Assembly (NCBI GenBank): GCA_045837725.1
Contig: JBEWZL010000263.1
Location: forward strand, 186,001-250,000
DNA: 64,000 bases
Direction of reading: 5' to 3'
DNA from: Vermamoeba vermiformis
Taxonomy: Eukaryota; Tubulinea; Echinamoebida
The stretch's first letter is position 1; every line of letters starts with the position of its first letter. Positions 22,598-33,803 of the stretch are shown piece after piece. The translations under genes were made by a program, and so were the position numbers. The notes beneath the pieces are model-generated. The model had not been told where the DNA came from. It worked only from the letters and a program-made list of their open reading frames with translations, and did no database searches.

Positions 22598-25500
22598 TTA
22601 TTTTTTACAGTAGTTTTTGTGAATGGGCCACATCGCCTGTTGACACTCTTTGGCTGCAAATGAAACAGCGTTAATAACATTATTATATCATATAATATCG
22701 CTATTATCGATATAGTACTTACAGCAATATCCGACTTTACCACATCTCGCGCAGTTCAAGATTTTGAGGTTAGTTTTCTGCTTGTTCGGACACACTGGAT
22801 TGTTGCAGCTGGGACCTGAAGGCTTAGCGGCCTGAAATAAATCATTGGGCACGACAATCTCTTTTTTCACCGTGTTTTTGATAACAAATTGCGGGTTCTT
22901 CTTGAAGAATTCTTTTTCTCGCTTAATCGCTGCCGCAACGATCTCTTGTGCATTATCCGCTTCTAAAAAATTAGGTTAGATCTGGATCTAGTTCAGCTGA
23001 CTCGATGAAGACTTACTCGCCGAATCCTCGCGTACAACATTAGCCACTAGTGCGTTCTTGGCACGTGTGACTGGATGGTGCCAAATAGCCTTCTGTTGCA
23101 GCGTCATCAAGAACATTGGTGTCGCGCGCAGTGTTTGTTTCGCGGTGTTGTTGAACAGCACAATGTTGTTGAGGGCAGTGAGGGCGTGATACTGCGGCGA
23201 GCACGGCCCACCCTGGAAGCACGCGTCAACGTCAAACATGGACATTTGCACGAGAGGTGGCACGAGTCCGTAATCAACGAGCAGATTGGCAGTGCTGGGA
23301 ACAGTGCTCAGCGAGCTGAAGACTTTGAACACACCGCAGCGAACGTTCAGCAGAGGCGAGAATATGAACTTCTCGGTTGTAAGAATATCGAGGACTGTTT
23401 CACCGTCCTAGATTGACGTGTTAGGAAAAAAAATTTGGTAAAACCACATCCGTACCTTTGTCTTGGCAGTAGCGCAACTAACGACTTGTTTGACATTCAC
23501 CTCGTCTTTGCAACGTGCCAACAATGATAAACAAATGAGGCCATAGGCTAGGAGGGTCTCGTTTTGAGCAGTTTTGAGGCGCTGAGATCAAGATCTGGTT
23601 AAAAAGGTTCTAAGCGAATCAATATTATTACCTCTAATACTGGCGCATAGAAGTCGTTGATTAATTCATCGATTTGCTTTTGTTCGAAGGTGCAATTGAC
23701 GAGTTGTGATACAAAGTACACTGTCAGTACAAATTAGTGATCTGATCCAAATAAACAAAAGAAAAGCGTTTACCAGCTTCTGTGTGAAGGCCCGTGTCAC
23801 TAAGTAGTGCTCTAAAATACAAAAGGGTAAATTAGTAAGCAACACTAGAAGCACTTCAATCGCAGCCAGAGCTCCACGGGTGCCTCAACGGAAATTTTAG
23901 AAATTCAATTGAGGTCCAAAAAATCAAAAATTTGGGCCGGCTTTAAACAATATAGAAGAAAGCACGTTACTAACGAAAAAGCCGTGGCCAGAAGCAAAAA
24001 GAAAAAAGAAATACGCCCGCTGTGGGGCTCGAACCCACGACCACACGGTTAAGAGCCGTGCGCTCTACCGACTGAGCTAAGCGGGCTGGCGTTGTTTCGG
24101 TGTACAACAAAATTTTCGCCGCGTCATTGGGGCCGTGTGGTTGCAGGCCGAACCCAGCGCCACCTAAATTTTGCGGCTGCGACTTACCTTCGCACGTCCT
24201 TTTGTACTGAAGTCTCGTAAATCTTGTTGATAATGGCAGTGTTCGGGATGATGAGCTGTGAGAGCAGTCTGAAGGCTATGAGGAAGATGTCCGTGCCTTC
24301 CTTGGCTTGCTTGACGATGCGAATGATGTTCTCGAAGACGCCAGGAACAGCGTGAACCATTGTGATGCCTTCAATAACGTTGGGATTATCGCCTGCACCT
24401 ACTGTCATCGTTTGCAAGCACCGCAGCAGATCGAGTTGAACTTCTTTGCCGTCGTATCTGCTATTCAAAATCGGTGCATATTTAGCCACTACATTGTGGT
24501 GCTTGAGCTTCTCGTTGAATTCTTTCGATAACAGGCCAATAACTTTGATCAAATCCCCGCTCTTGATGAGCCACGTTTTGTTCATGTGAACTTCGAGCTG
24601 TTTAATGAGCGCAGTAATTCGATTAGCGCCAAGGAAAGACGTCAGCGGTGAGCCTTCTAGAGTTGGACAAAGTGCGTGCAGCGCTGCCTTCTGCACAATC
24701 TGGCTCTGGTTCTTCAAGCAGCTGAACAAAAAGTCCATAATGTGCGTGTTCTTGCTGATGATGAGATGCTGGCCGCGGTTCAATGCCAAGTTGTAGACAA
24801 TGTCCAAATAAGCTAGTACAATTTCCATTTCTATTTTGTCTGATTTAGGCTCGAGAACAATATCGCGCAACTCGTCGAAGAACGTCTGAAATTTGAGCAA
24901 GGCCAGCCAAAAAGACTGCGCGTCAGATTGACGTGCCACGATGCGGAAAAATGTTGCGTACTGCAACACACTTCGCTTCATGTCACGGGCCACATCTTCC
25001 TTCATCTTCACTCGATCTTTCATAATTTCCATTGACAGACCGAGGCAGTAACACGTGACGGCCTTCTCTTGCGCGCGAATGTTGTTGGTGTAGCTGTTGC
25101 CCAAGGCCAAGAAAAACGAGCAAATATATCGAAATCGCATGTCCCATTCGTCCTTCGCCACCATAAAATCTGTGAGCTTCTCGTAGACTGTTTTCGAAGG
25201 GATTTTGCGACACGCGAGAATGGTGATCTCACGGGCGATTTTAGTTATCATGTCCTTCTCTAGCTCTGCAATCGTATCTAATTGTTTCTTTTGCTCGTCG
25301 GTGAGAGTATTGTCGTCGAATGCATCCTTATAATCGGCCAACGTGGCGCTGAGTTGTTTGAGATCGTCTTGGACTTGCAGATCGAAAGGTTGTAAGTGTT
25401 CTACGAATATGAACGCTTGAGTTAATGGCCAGCGTGTGGTTGGGAATGTTTTGCGGATTTTTATGAAGAGTTTTGCGCAGCTTTCGGAGACCAGATCCAG

Positions 25501-25818
25501 ATCCAACTTAATGTCGAGCGATCTTGTTTCAGATTCGATCCACACTGTCGAAATTACGTCTATTAATTGCTCTACATTATTTTCATTAATGAAGTCGCTG
25601 ACAATGGTCGGAGAGGGCACAGGTTGATTATCGAGCTCTTCGTCAACCAGATCTGCCCAACTCTTCTTCGCTTCAACGGGAATATTTTCGAGAGACTTGG
25701 ATAATTCTACTATAGATGCAGCCTGCTCTCCCAATGACTTGCTAGGCTCAAGCACAGCAAGAATGTGAGTCGACACTTCACTCATTTGTCTGAATAATAG
25801 TAAAAACTTGTCAGTCAT
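22598..25818 (-). CDS. Armadillo-like helical-repeat protein with C-terminal MYND zinc finger
   Basis: Starts at the ATG at 25818 with a ~1.6-kb first exon of helical repeats (for example LLSKEFNEKLKHHNVV and VLAYLDIVYNLALNRGQ). After a ~375-nt intron (about 23813-24187) that contains a tRNA-Lys gene, reading continues as RALLSDTGLHTEA, then VYFVSQLVNCTFEQKQ, and further short exons. The end carries a MYND-type zinc finger: CNNPVCPNKQ, then CARCGKVGYC, split by an intron and completed by KECQQAMWPIHKNYCKK, stop at 22598-22600. The Cys spacing and final HxxxC are those of MYND fingers, which usually bind proline-rich partner peptides. No SET domain is present. The function is unknown; similar architectures act as assembly factors or scaffolds. 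Confidence 0.78.
24014..24086 (-). tRNA. tRNA-Lys (CTT), nested in an intron
   Basis: The minus-strand cloverleaf begins GCCCGCTTAGCTCAGTCGG and has a 7-bp acceptor stem GCCCGCT/AGCGGGC. The anticodon loop is CTCTTAA (anticodon CTT) on a CACGG/CCGTG stem. The T-arm is GTGGGTTCGAGCCCCAC. It has no intron and lacks an encoded CCA. It lies in the same orientation inside the ~375-nt intron of the armadillo-MYND gene. Confidence 0.96.
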
Positions 25819-26368
25819 ATTTAAAAATTATTTTTACTCAATATTGTCGCTCGATAATATCTAGGCACAATAAAAATAGAAGAAATAAAATTTTTCAACC
25901 AATTGGAAAGCAAATCCAAACGTGTGTGGGATCTGCTAGCAGACTCACGATAGCCGTGCACGTCTAGTTCAATACTTACCCGCCGTGTATTGTTATGCGC
26001 GTGTTGATAAGTTGTAGTGAGTGATATTGAAAGTCAATGAGTTAATGAACTTCACGATCGAGTACACGCACAATAATTTTAACACGTGCTTTTTTGTAAG
26101 CAAGAGAATTTACTTCTGTGTTCGTTCGCACGCGACAATGGGGGAGACTATTCGAATCGAAAGCAAATTATGTAAAACCTGTCAATCAATCAAAAAAATT
26201 GATCTCTGCCAACGACAAATTTTTGTTTAAACAAAAGCGCGGATTACAACCCACTAACGTTGCGTTTCCAAAGTTTTAGGGAATAATTAGAGGGAGGTAC
26301 ATAACTTACAGCTCAGAGCACCTACGTGGACGTCAACCGACGCAAAAGAGGATCGCAGGACAAAAAAT
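25819..26368. other. Intergenic, AT-rich, no gene seen
   Basis: Upstream region of the armadillo-MYND gene. It holds only short, low-complexity open frames with no domain signature. An A-rich inverted stretch (ATCAATCAAAAAAATTGAT) lies near 26186. Confidence 0.5.
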
Positions 26369-26371
26369 GAA

Positions 26372-26430
26372 TTCCGATACCGGGAGTCGAACCCGGGGCC
26401 CCTGGGTGAAAACCAGAAATGTTAACCGCC
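26372..26430 (-). pseudogene. Truncated tRNA-Glu copy
   Basis: This stretch of ~59 nt is identical to the 3' part of the complete tRNA-Glu at 26698-26770 (T-arm, variable loop, anticodon arm and part of the D-arm). It stops before the 5' acceptor half, where unrelated sequence (ATGATTAAAA) follows. Flanking identity extends a few bases (GAATTCCG). It cannot form a cloverleaf. It arose by partial duplication or element-mediated copying of the neighbouring gene. Confidence 0.85.
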
Positions 26431-26697
26431 ATGATTAAAAACAGTACGCAATCGCCCTATAAAGATTTGTTCATGAACATAACGAATGTCATATATCATC
26501 AATACGAAATTTCAATTGATTCGAATCAAAAAAATAACTCTTTGTATTCGTATCAATTAGATCTGTAATGATTCAAAAATAAATATGATCCGAATGAAAA
26601 TACTGTAATCGCAATATGAATTTTCATCAAAATAAAATCTGAATCACATCTTGCCCTACTAAGATGAATAGAAACAAAAAAGAGATAAAAAAACGAA

Positions 26698-26770
26698 TTC
26701 CGATACCGGGAGTCGAACCCGGGGCCCCTGGGTGAAAACCAGAAATGTTAACCGCCTACACCATATCGGA
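26698..26770 (-). tRNA. tRNA-Glu (TTC)
   Basis: Minus-strand acceptor stem TCCGATA/TATCGGA is a perfect 7 bp. The anticodon loop TTTTCAC gives anticodon TTC on a TCTGG/CCAGG stem. The T-arm contains GGGTTCGACTCCC. It is complete, without intron or encoded CCA. A LINE-like coding fragment begins directly at its 5' flank, and a truncated copy of the same tRNA lies ~270 bp on its 3' side. Confidence 0.96.
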
Positions 26771-27367
26771 TTGGTTGAAGGGCCGTTGCGAAGTCACTGG
26801 GGTCACATCTGGGTCACGCTGCACTCATCGCCGTGTCGCAGTTTCCCCCGTGCTGCTCTGTTCCGCTTCTTCCATCGGGACCACTTCATCCCCAAACACC
26901 ATGAGACCTGCTTCACACACAAAGTCGAAAACGACACCATTCACACTGTGTTCCACTGTGTCATCGCGGACCTGGTAGTTTCCGCGGTCAAACCAGTAGA
27001 CGCACTCCTCACTAACTCACCACTACCATGGACGCCTGAGGCGGTTCTACCACTCGCCTTTAGCGGCATCGAATTAATACTCCAAACGCTCAAACTATGG
27101 CTCATTTTCCGCACTGTACACTCGCTCAACTTCACAGGTGAAGGCCTCTCAACCAGCGGGATTGTCTCCGCTTACAAGAAGGAAATCTCAACCACTCTGT
27201 CGGCAATACTGGCTCGTAGGATCGCCTGCACCACCAACACTACTCTGCGCAAGTCGCCTGCCGAACTACCACAGCGCATCAGCGCCACGGTTGCAAAGTT
27301 CATGGACGAATACAACGCGCTGGGAAATCTCACACTCGGTCCTTGTAATTTGATATTGCTAGACTAA
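26771..27367 (+). mobile_element. Probable 3' fragment of a LINE-type (non-LTR) retrotransposon ORF
   Basis: An uninterrupted, GC-richer, single-frame stretch ends at the TAA at 27365-27367. It carries a Cys/His cluster (HHETCFTHK, then DTIHTVFHC) with the spacing of the zf-RVT finger at the C-terminus of many non-LTR retrotransposon polymerases. No reverse transcriptase core is present, so it is at most a 5'-truncated copy. A run of eight A's follows at ~27437. The element abuts the 5' side of tRNA-Glu. Dictyostelid TRE LINEs are known to target tRNA flanks, which makes the placement meaningful. It could instead be an orphan coding gene; the finger is degenerate. Confidence 0.4.
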
Positions 27368-27581
27368 TAAATTTTCATCTACGGGCTGCTTAGCAGCGCG
27401 GAATTAAAATGAAATGCGCGTCACCGGGTCTTTTATAAAAAAAAGCGTGCTACAGACTGCTTGAATTAACTATCTCATCGATTCTAACGATAGAATATAC
27501 TTTAACTAATGTATTCACCCTTGTCTATTGAATTACTATTTATTACAACTAATGATACATTGAAATTGGTTGTTCGTTGAA

Positions 27582-29744
27582 TTAGAACAAAAGAGCACCG
27601 CAGAAGATAGCGGCGGTAGCAGCAAGTTGAGCGACATTAGCGCTTGATGCGATAGGAGTCTTGGGCTCAACAGGATTGCCAGCGACAGCATTGGAGATGC
27701 TGAAAGCTTGGATCTCGTTGCTAGTAGCTTGCTCAGCGAAGATTGATCTCTTGCTAGTGGGCAAGTTGATTCTGCTCTCGATTTGAATGAAGAACTTGCC
27801 GTTCTTAAGAGTGGCCAAAGGAGCAGCTTGGAATCTGAATCCAGAGTTGATCGAATCTTGGCCGGGAATAGTGTTGTTGATCATCGCGGCGAATTGAGAC
27901 TCGAGAGCACCAAGAGTGAGAGCACCGTTCATGACAAGGCGAGTGATGGGACGAATGTTCCAAGTTTGAGCAGTGCAGCCGTACTGCTGACCATCGGGAT
28001 TGTACACGGGCTTAGTGTCGTCGATAGTGTAGCACAACCACACGTTGTAGATGCTGTTGGCGTAAGTGTTGTTGTCGCGACCAGTCACAATGTCAACAGT
28101 GCTCTTGACGAAGATAGTATCGAGCGAAGTGAAAGCAGTCTTAGGGTCACCATTGAAGCTTTCTGAGCCAAAGAATGAAAGGCTAGTCGGGAGCACGTTG
28201 TTAGAATTGCCGTAGCCGTTGTTGACAGCCAAGTTCAAAGTGAATTGAGCGGCGACAGTGACAGTGGCTCTCTTGCCAGCACCATCAGTGCGAGTGAATT
28301 GAATGGAGTAAGCACCGGAGTAGTTAGGCTGAGGAGATGAGGTCTTGAAGGTCCAAGTTTGTTGAATAGCAGCCGCAGGGTTGTTGGTAGAGGCCAAAGT
28401 GACGGAGGGAGGTTGAGCATTGACGGTGGGTGCAGACAAGCTGGAGCCAGCGATGAAAGTGTTGGTGGCCATAGTCAGCGCGAGATTCCCATCAGTATCG
28501 ATGTTCAATGAATTGATCGAGAAGCCGAAGATGTTGCTATCAGTGCCAGATGAGATCGAAGTCGAGGAGACTGAGAATGACACGAAGAACGGCACGGTGA
28601 ATTGAGTGGTCAAGAAGCCAGCAGCAGCGTTCAAAGGATCGACGGCCTTGACAGCAGTGACGTACAAAGTACCGTTGTATTGAATAGTGTCGCCAACAAT
28701 CGCGCGAACGATCGAGCTGTCACCAGTGCTGTTCTTGCAGTTCAAAAGGTCTTGGAAGGAGAAGCCAGGAGTAGTGTAGTTGACCTTGCTGCAGCCACTA
28801 GGACTGACAGTCCAGTCGGCAGTGCTATAGATAACCGGCGTTAATTAAGCGGTCGATATTTGATTAAATAATCTCCAAAAAAATAATTATCCCGCCGCTG
28901 CAATATTACTAAATAAGGAAAATTTGTCCGCTCGAGTAACTTACGCAGCATCACCAAGACGGTAAGCCAAGAAGTTTTCGCTGTTAAGGGCATCAGGGTA
29001 ATCAGCAGCGGGAGCGGCGTTCCAAAAAGCAGCAAAGTCGCGGTTGTCGAGGTCAGATTTAACTCTGTTCTCGCAGTTAGTAGCAGCCAAACCATTGGCA
29101 CCCTTAGTGATGTCGCCAGTGAAAGGAGCGAAGTCGATAACCCAAGTGTAGCCTTGGAGCAAGTACTGCGCGATGACGGTGAAGTGGAATTTCTGTTCGT
29201 TGTTATCGTATTCGATGGTGATCTCGGGTTGAGGAGGAGTGACGGTGGAAGTACCAACGGGGTCGAAGATGTCAGCGCAAGTGTCATCGGAGGGCAATCT
29301 GTCACCAACTGAATAACGATTTCGCCGTTAGTAATTTTATTTAAAATGCAATCGAATTCTCTTACCCTTCAATTCGTGGCTGCTGTAAACTGTTTCGGCG
29401 TTGTTATTGCTCTTGTCAACAACCTTCAAGTTGACAGTGATGTTGTAGTTGTCAGGAATAGTGAGCAAAGTGAGCTTTTGATCGACTTGGTTGGTAACAG
29501 CAGGAGTGGCAAGAGGAGTCCAATCCAAGACTTGAGTCTCACCGGCAGCAATACCGGCAGAGTATAAAATGTCGTAGTTCGAGAGAGGTGTCAGATCTGC
29601 CAAGTTGATGTTGAAGGACAGTACGTGACCGGAGGTTTGACGACTGATGCGCGAGACGTAGCCGTGTTCGATTGAGGGCACGGCGCTAGCGACTGCCAAT
29701 ACGGCCAGTAAGAATAAGGCAAATGAGCGAATAGAGCGAGCCAT
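27582..29744 (-). CDS. Secreted / GPI-type cell-surface protein, unknown family
   Basis: Three exons. The ATG at 29744 begins MARSIRSFALFLLAVLAVAS, a signal peptide. The mature part (~630 aa) is beta-rich, Ser/Thr/Asn-rich and has many N-glycosylation sequons, with few Cys. Exon borders are near 29308-29365 and 28827-28944. The C-terminus ends in a short hydrophobic tail with no charged residue after it (VAQLAATAAIFCGALLF), preceded by small residues (ASSAN), the pattern of a GPI-anchor signal. Codon use is biased towards G/C-ending codons, which suggests high expression. I do not recognise the family. An adhesion or coat role is only an inference. Confidence 0.72.
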
Positions 29745-31170
29745 ATTGATCAATAATAAGAATTGCTACTTATTGATCAGCTGTTGTTTGTTGTTTGTTT
29801 GTTGAAAGAAAATGATCGAAACAAACCGCTATTTATCTTCGAGCGATTTCGTAACGAGGAAAAATTCTTGCAAAGTATACAGCGGAATATCACCCGTTTA
29901 ATTATTGATTCATGAACGAAACGCGGAACAATGCAAAAAAGTCTTTTTACAGTCACTATTCATGAAAAAGCCAGAAGATAATCACTATATTTAGTCATCG
30001 GAGTAACCCCACAGCGGAACTATTTGTAAAATCTACAAGTCAATCGAGATACTGATTTCTGCACGTGCCTGTAGCGCTCCTCCGTACTTCATATATCTAT
30101 TATTAACAGCCCATATTATACAGCAATTGTAGAATACGAAGTGAGTATAAACGTAGCGATAACTAACGAATGAATAGAATTTGTTCGAGTTACCGGCAAG
30201 CAAGCAAGTGTCAACGGAATAATTTGGAAAATGACCGCAAGGCCTGGAGTACTCAATTTCGAAGGTTTTAAAATACCAAGGATAATCATCCTAATTCTAT
30301 GCGGAATGTAGGACTTACCTGGACAAGTAAATTCGCGAAATGGTCAAAGTGACAATTTATCTTCGAAGGCGTCTACTGCTAAAGCCAACGCACGAGCATA
30401 ACCTATCATTTAGTGCTTAGTATTACTCCTTAATTGCTATTAACTGTTAATGCAAACGCTTAGTAACACATCCGCTGCGCACAACTGAAAATTTACGACT
30501 TGTCTCGATGCATTGAGATTTAATTAACGCAGATATTCCGCGAGCAATCAAATTGCAATGCCAACCGATAAATGTTGCATTCTTACCATTTGCGAGCAGT
30601 CCGAGTATTAACTGGCAGTGTCTATCTACAACCGCACTACAAGATGCGCAGCCATCGCGGCTCACTCTACCTACTAAGTTATACTCAGTATGTCGCATCA
30701 TTAAATTATCAGCTATACTTTGAGAAATCACTTTTCAAGCGGCAGTTGCAGACAACAAAATTATTTTTCTGAATATTCGTTTGTTAAAAGTTCTTGAACG
30801 GATTGCTTGCGTAATATTGATATAATATTTATTTATTTTATTTGTATTTATAATGGGTGCCAAAAAAAAATGATAATGCTTACCGCACAGATGGAGTGAA
30901 AATGCTAACTTGGTAAGTTCCCAGTAAGGGTGTTGCCTGGCTCACACCGCAGCACGGTGTCGATAGCATAGTCATAATTATTAGTGTGCACGAAAAGAAG
31001 AGACGTGAATTATGGAAAACAATTTCCTTTTATTTTTTTGTTTGCATAATCTAATAGCTAAATGAGTAATGAAGAATTGATGCTTAGTTCGCAGAGCATC
31101 GTAAGTGAACTAGGCACCAATATTATTTTTGGTGGAAGTTGTAAAAAACCAAATTGAGTGTCCATCTGAC
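29745..31170. other. Long intergenic region, possible small RNA
   Basis: Shared upstream of the surface-protein gene and downstream of the EF2 gene. I see no convincing protein-coding exon. The only notable structure is the cloverleaf-like fold at ~30862-30969 described separately. Confidence 0.5.
30862..30985 (-). ncRNA. Candidate structured small RNA (weak)
   Basis: Complementary segments can form an outer 6-bp stem (30902-30907 with 30964-30969) enclosing three hairpins: 30907-30911/30915-30919, 30921-30924/30937-30940, and a strong 6-bp ACACCG/CGGTGT stem at 30944-30960. On the minus strand this is followed by nine T's (30870-30862), like a Pol III terminator. It matches no RNA family I can name. 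Confidence 0.22.
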
Positions 31171-33755
31171 TTAGAGCTTGTCGAGGTACTTGTCCAGCGA
31201 AGGCAACTGTTGAGGCATGCCCTTTCGCTTGCGGATCGCCATCACCGTGTTGTAGGCCAAGGTGCCCTCAGTGAGCGGGTCACCTTCGATCGGTTTCCAG
31301 TGATCGAACACAAGTTGAGGGAACGCTCGACCAGAAGTATTCGAGGCCAACTCTTGCATGAAGCCGAAGCTCTCCATGACCGGCAAGTAAGCCTTGACGA
31401 CCACAATGGGGGAAGTGCCCTTCTGCTCTTCAGCGAACACGAAGCCGCGTCGCTTGGAGAGGACGGAATAGATAGGACCCATCGCGTCACGAGTCGTTTG
31501 GATCTCAGCCAAGTAGATCGGCTCGACCAAGACTGGCTTAGCTGTCAGTTGAGCAGCACCGAGCACTCGTTTCGTAGCGGGAGCGACTTGACCACTGCCT
31601 CTGTGCGCAGGATCTGCGTGCACCACAACGTCTTGCAGATTGAATCTGACACCACGAAGAGGTTCACCACAGAGCACACCTTGAGAAGTAGCCTCAACGA
31701 AACCGAGCTTGACGCTATCCTTGATCTCGTGCAAGTACTGAGCACCGTGAGTTTCATCGACGAAGATGTTGGAACCAGCTGTTTCAGAGCCTTCAGGACC
31801 AAAGAACCAGATCTTCTTGGCAGTGAAAGAGTCGAAGAAACCGTGCTTCTCGGAGAGAATGCGAACGCGCTCCTTGTGGTCGTAGACAGGCAAATTGTCG
31901 CCTTCGAGGACCTTGAGAAGATCGTCGCCCAAAGGTTCGGCAACTGCGTACAGTCTGTTGTGCTTGTTCTGTGACTTGGCCATGCACTGCATCGAAGAGG
32001 GAGCTGAGATGCTTTCCATGAAGTTGACTACTGGAGTGGACGTAGTGAACTCGACACCATTCAAGAAGGTCTTCAATTCAGACAAGAGAACTTCAAGGTG
32101 CAATTCTCCTGCGGCACCAAGGACGTGCTCACCAGTGCTTTCTTCTACCGTGACCTTGACGCATTGATCTGCGTTGGAGAGACGACGAAGAGCATCGACG
32201 AACTTGGGAAGATCTTGAGGTCTCTTGGGCTCAACAGCGACGCGTACGACTGGACTAACAGAGAACTTCATCGGGGCAATAGGGTAAGCAGTCGGAAGCG
32301 TAGACAGAGTACCTGATTTGCGCAAGTACTTGTCGATACCAACAACGGCCACAGTATTACCGCAAGGGCAAGAGTCAACTGTCTCGACGTTCTGGACCAT
32401 CATGAGCACCAAACGGTTGATGCGCTTGAGAGATGATTCCTTCTCCACCTTGCCACCGAGCGTGTCAGGGTGTTGATAGTCAGAATTCATCACGAGCACC
32501 TTGTCGCCAGATCTGAGAGTGCCAGAGAAGACACGACCAAAAGCGTAGAAACTCTTGTTGTCTTCAGCTTCGACCATCTTACTGACGAACATCATCGCAG
32601 GACCGTTAGGATTGCACTCGCGAATAGCAACGCCAGCTTCATCATCCAAAGGACCAGTGTAGAGCACTTCAGCGCGGTATCTTTGAGCTTCGCGCGGGCT
32701 AGGCAGACGAGTGATGATCATCTCAGAAAGAGCGTCAGCAGCAAAGAGGAACTTCTGCATGACACAAGAGAGGAGATCGTTGCCCATGTACTCTTTCTCC
32801 TTAGTAGAAAGCTTGATGTTCAGCTTGGTGAGGACATTCTCGAGCTCGGCAGTGTTGTTTTCGCTGATAGAACTGAAGATCTTGTAGATTGGCTCCAATA
32901 CTACCTTGCAGAAGAATCGTTCGAGCGGTTTGCCTGATTGCGAAAACGGCTTGTCGGTGAAGCGCTTAGTCTCATCGTCGTAGAAGTGGTCTCCCCAAAG
33001 TCTGTTCAAGATCTTCTCTGGGTCGACGTTTCTCTTCTTGGCGTACATTCGAGCGAACTGAGGAAGGGTGAACGCCCAACCTTGTTTGCCCGAACCAAAA
33101 GACACGTTGCCTTTGCGCGGATCGAGTTCGATGCTTCCCATGGCCTCATCTTCATAAGTCGAGAGAATGATGTTGACGTTTTGAATCTCCTTGTCGAGCT
33201 TACGGTACAAGTCTTCAGGCGAAAGTTTCAACTCCATAATGCCTCTGTCGACCTTGTTGACGTGCAGGACTGGTCGGATTCGCTCAGCGATAGCTTGGCG
33301 AGTGACAGTCTCAGTTTGGACGCATACTCCTTCGACGCAATCGACGACTACTAGCGCACCATCGGTAATTCGAAGAGCGGCAGTGACTTCAGAGCTAAAG
33401 TCGACGTGGCCAGGGCTATCTACCAAGTTGACCAAGAAACGGTCTTTTTCGTGATCGAAAAGGAGGGAAACTCCAGTTGACTTGATAGTGACGCCACGTG
33501 CCTTTTCTTCTTCCTTGGTGTCCATACCTCGCTTTTTGCCGATATCTTCTCGTCTAATAAGGCCTAAAATAGAGATTGGGGTCAATATTATTTGAAAAAT
33601 TCAAATTTGAAAAATTATTTACCTGCTCCAGCGAGGAGGGAATCAACCAAGGTTGTTTTGCCGTGGTCTACGTGCGCGATGACCGAAATGTTTCGGATTT
33701 TGTCTTGCTCGTGCATGAGCTTTAATACCTCAGCGGTATTGTCGTTTCGTTTCAT
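31171..33755 (-). CDS. Translation elongation factor 2, divergent
   Basis: Two exons (33755-~33622 and ~33566-31171) give about 845 aa, the eEF2 length. G1 is [10 protein letters not shown]3 DSPGHVDF, G4 NKVD. Domain II-V landmarks are [32 protein letters not shown] and the C-terminal KYLDKL. eEF2 moves tRNAs and mRNA on the ribosome using GTP. Odd points are these. The diphthamide loop reads [10 protein letters not shown] instead of the near-invariant DAIHRGGGQ; the modified His is kept. The switch I segment ([20 protein letters not shown]) lacks the TRFTDTR sequence that carries the eEF2-kinase site, and resembles archaeal EF2. It could be the sole EF2 or a specialised paralogue. The start was chosen because it is ~22 residues before [11 protein letters not shown]; an in-frame ATG also lies at 33803. 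Confidence 0.93.
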
Positions 33756-33803
33756 AGATTTGCTTGTTTGTTTTACGGTGTTGTTGATTGTAGGGTGCTC
33801 CAC

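Noticed and set aside
27783-28166. Plus-strand open frame opposite the surface-protein gene
   Set aside because: Antisense shadow of a gene with biased codon use; no independent features.
30447-30731. 94-codon open frame on the minus strand
   Set aside because: No domain or signal; its composition looks like ordinary intergenic DNA, and no splice context links it to a gene.
31129-31974. 281-codon plus-strand open frame across the EF2 gene
   Set aside because: It is antisense to strongly conserved EF2 coding sequence; its length follows from EF2 codon bias.
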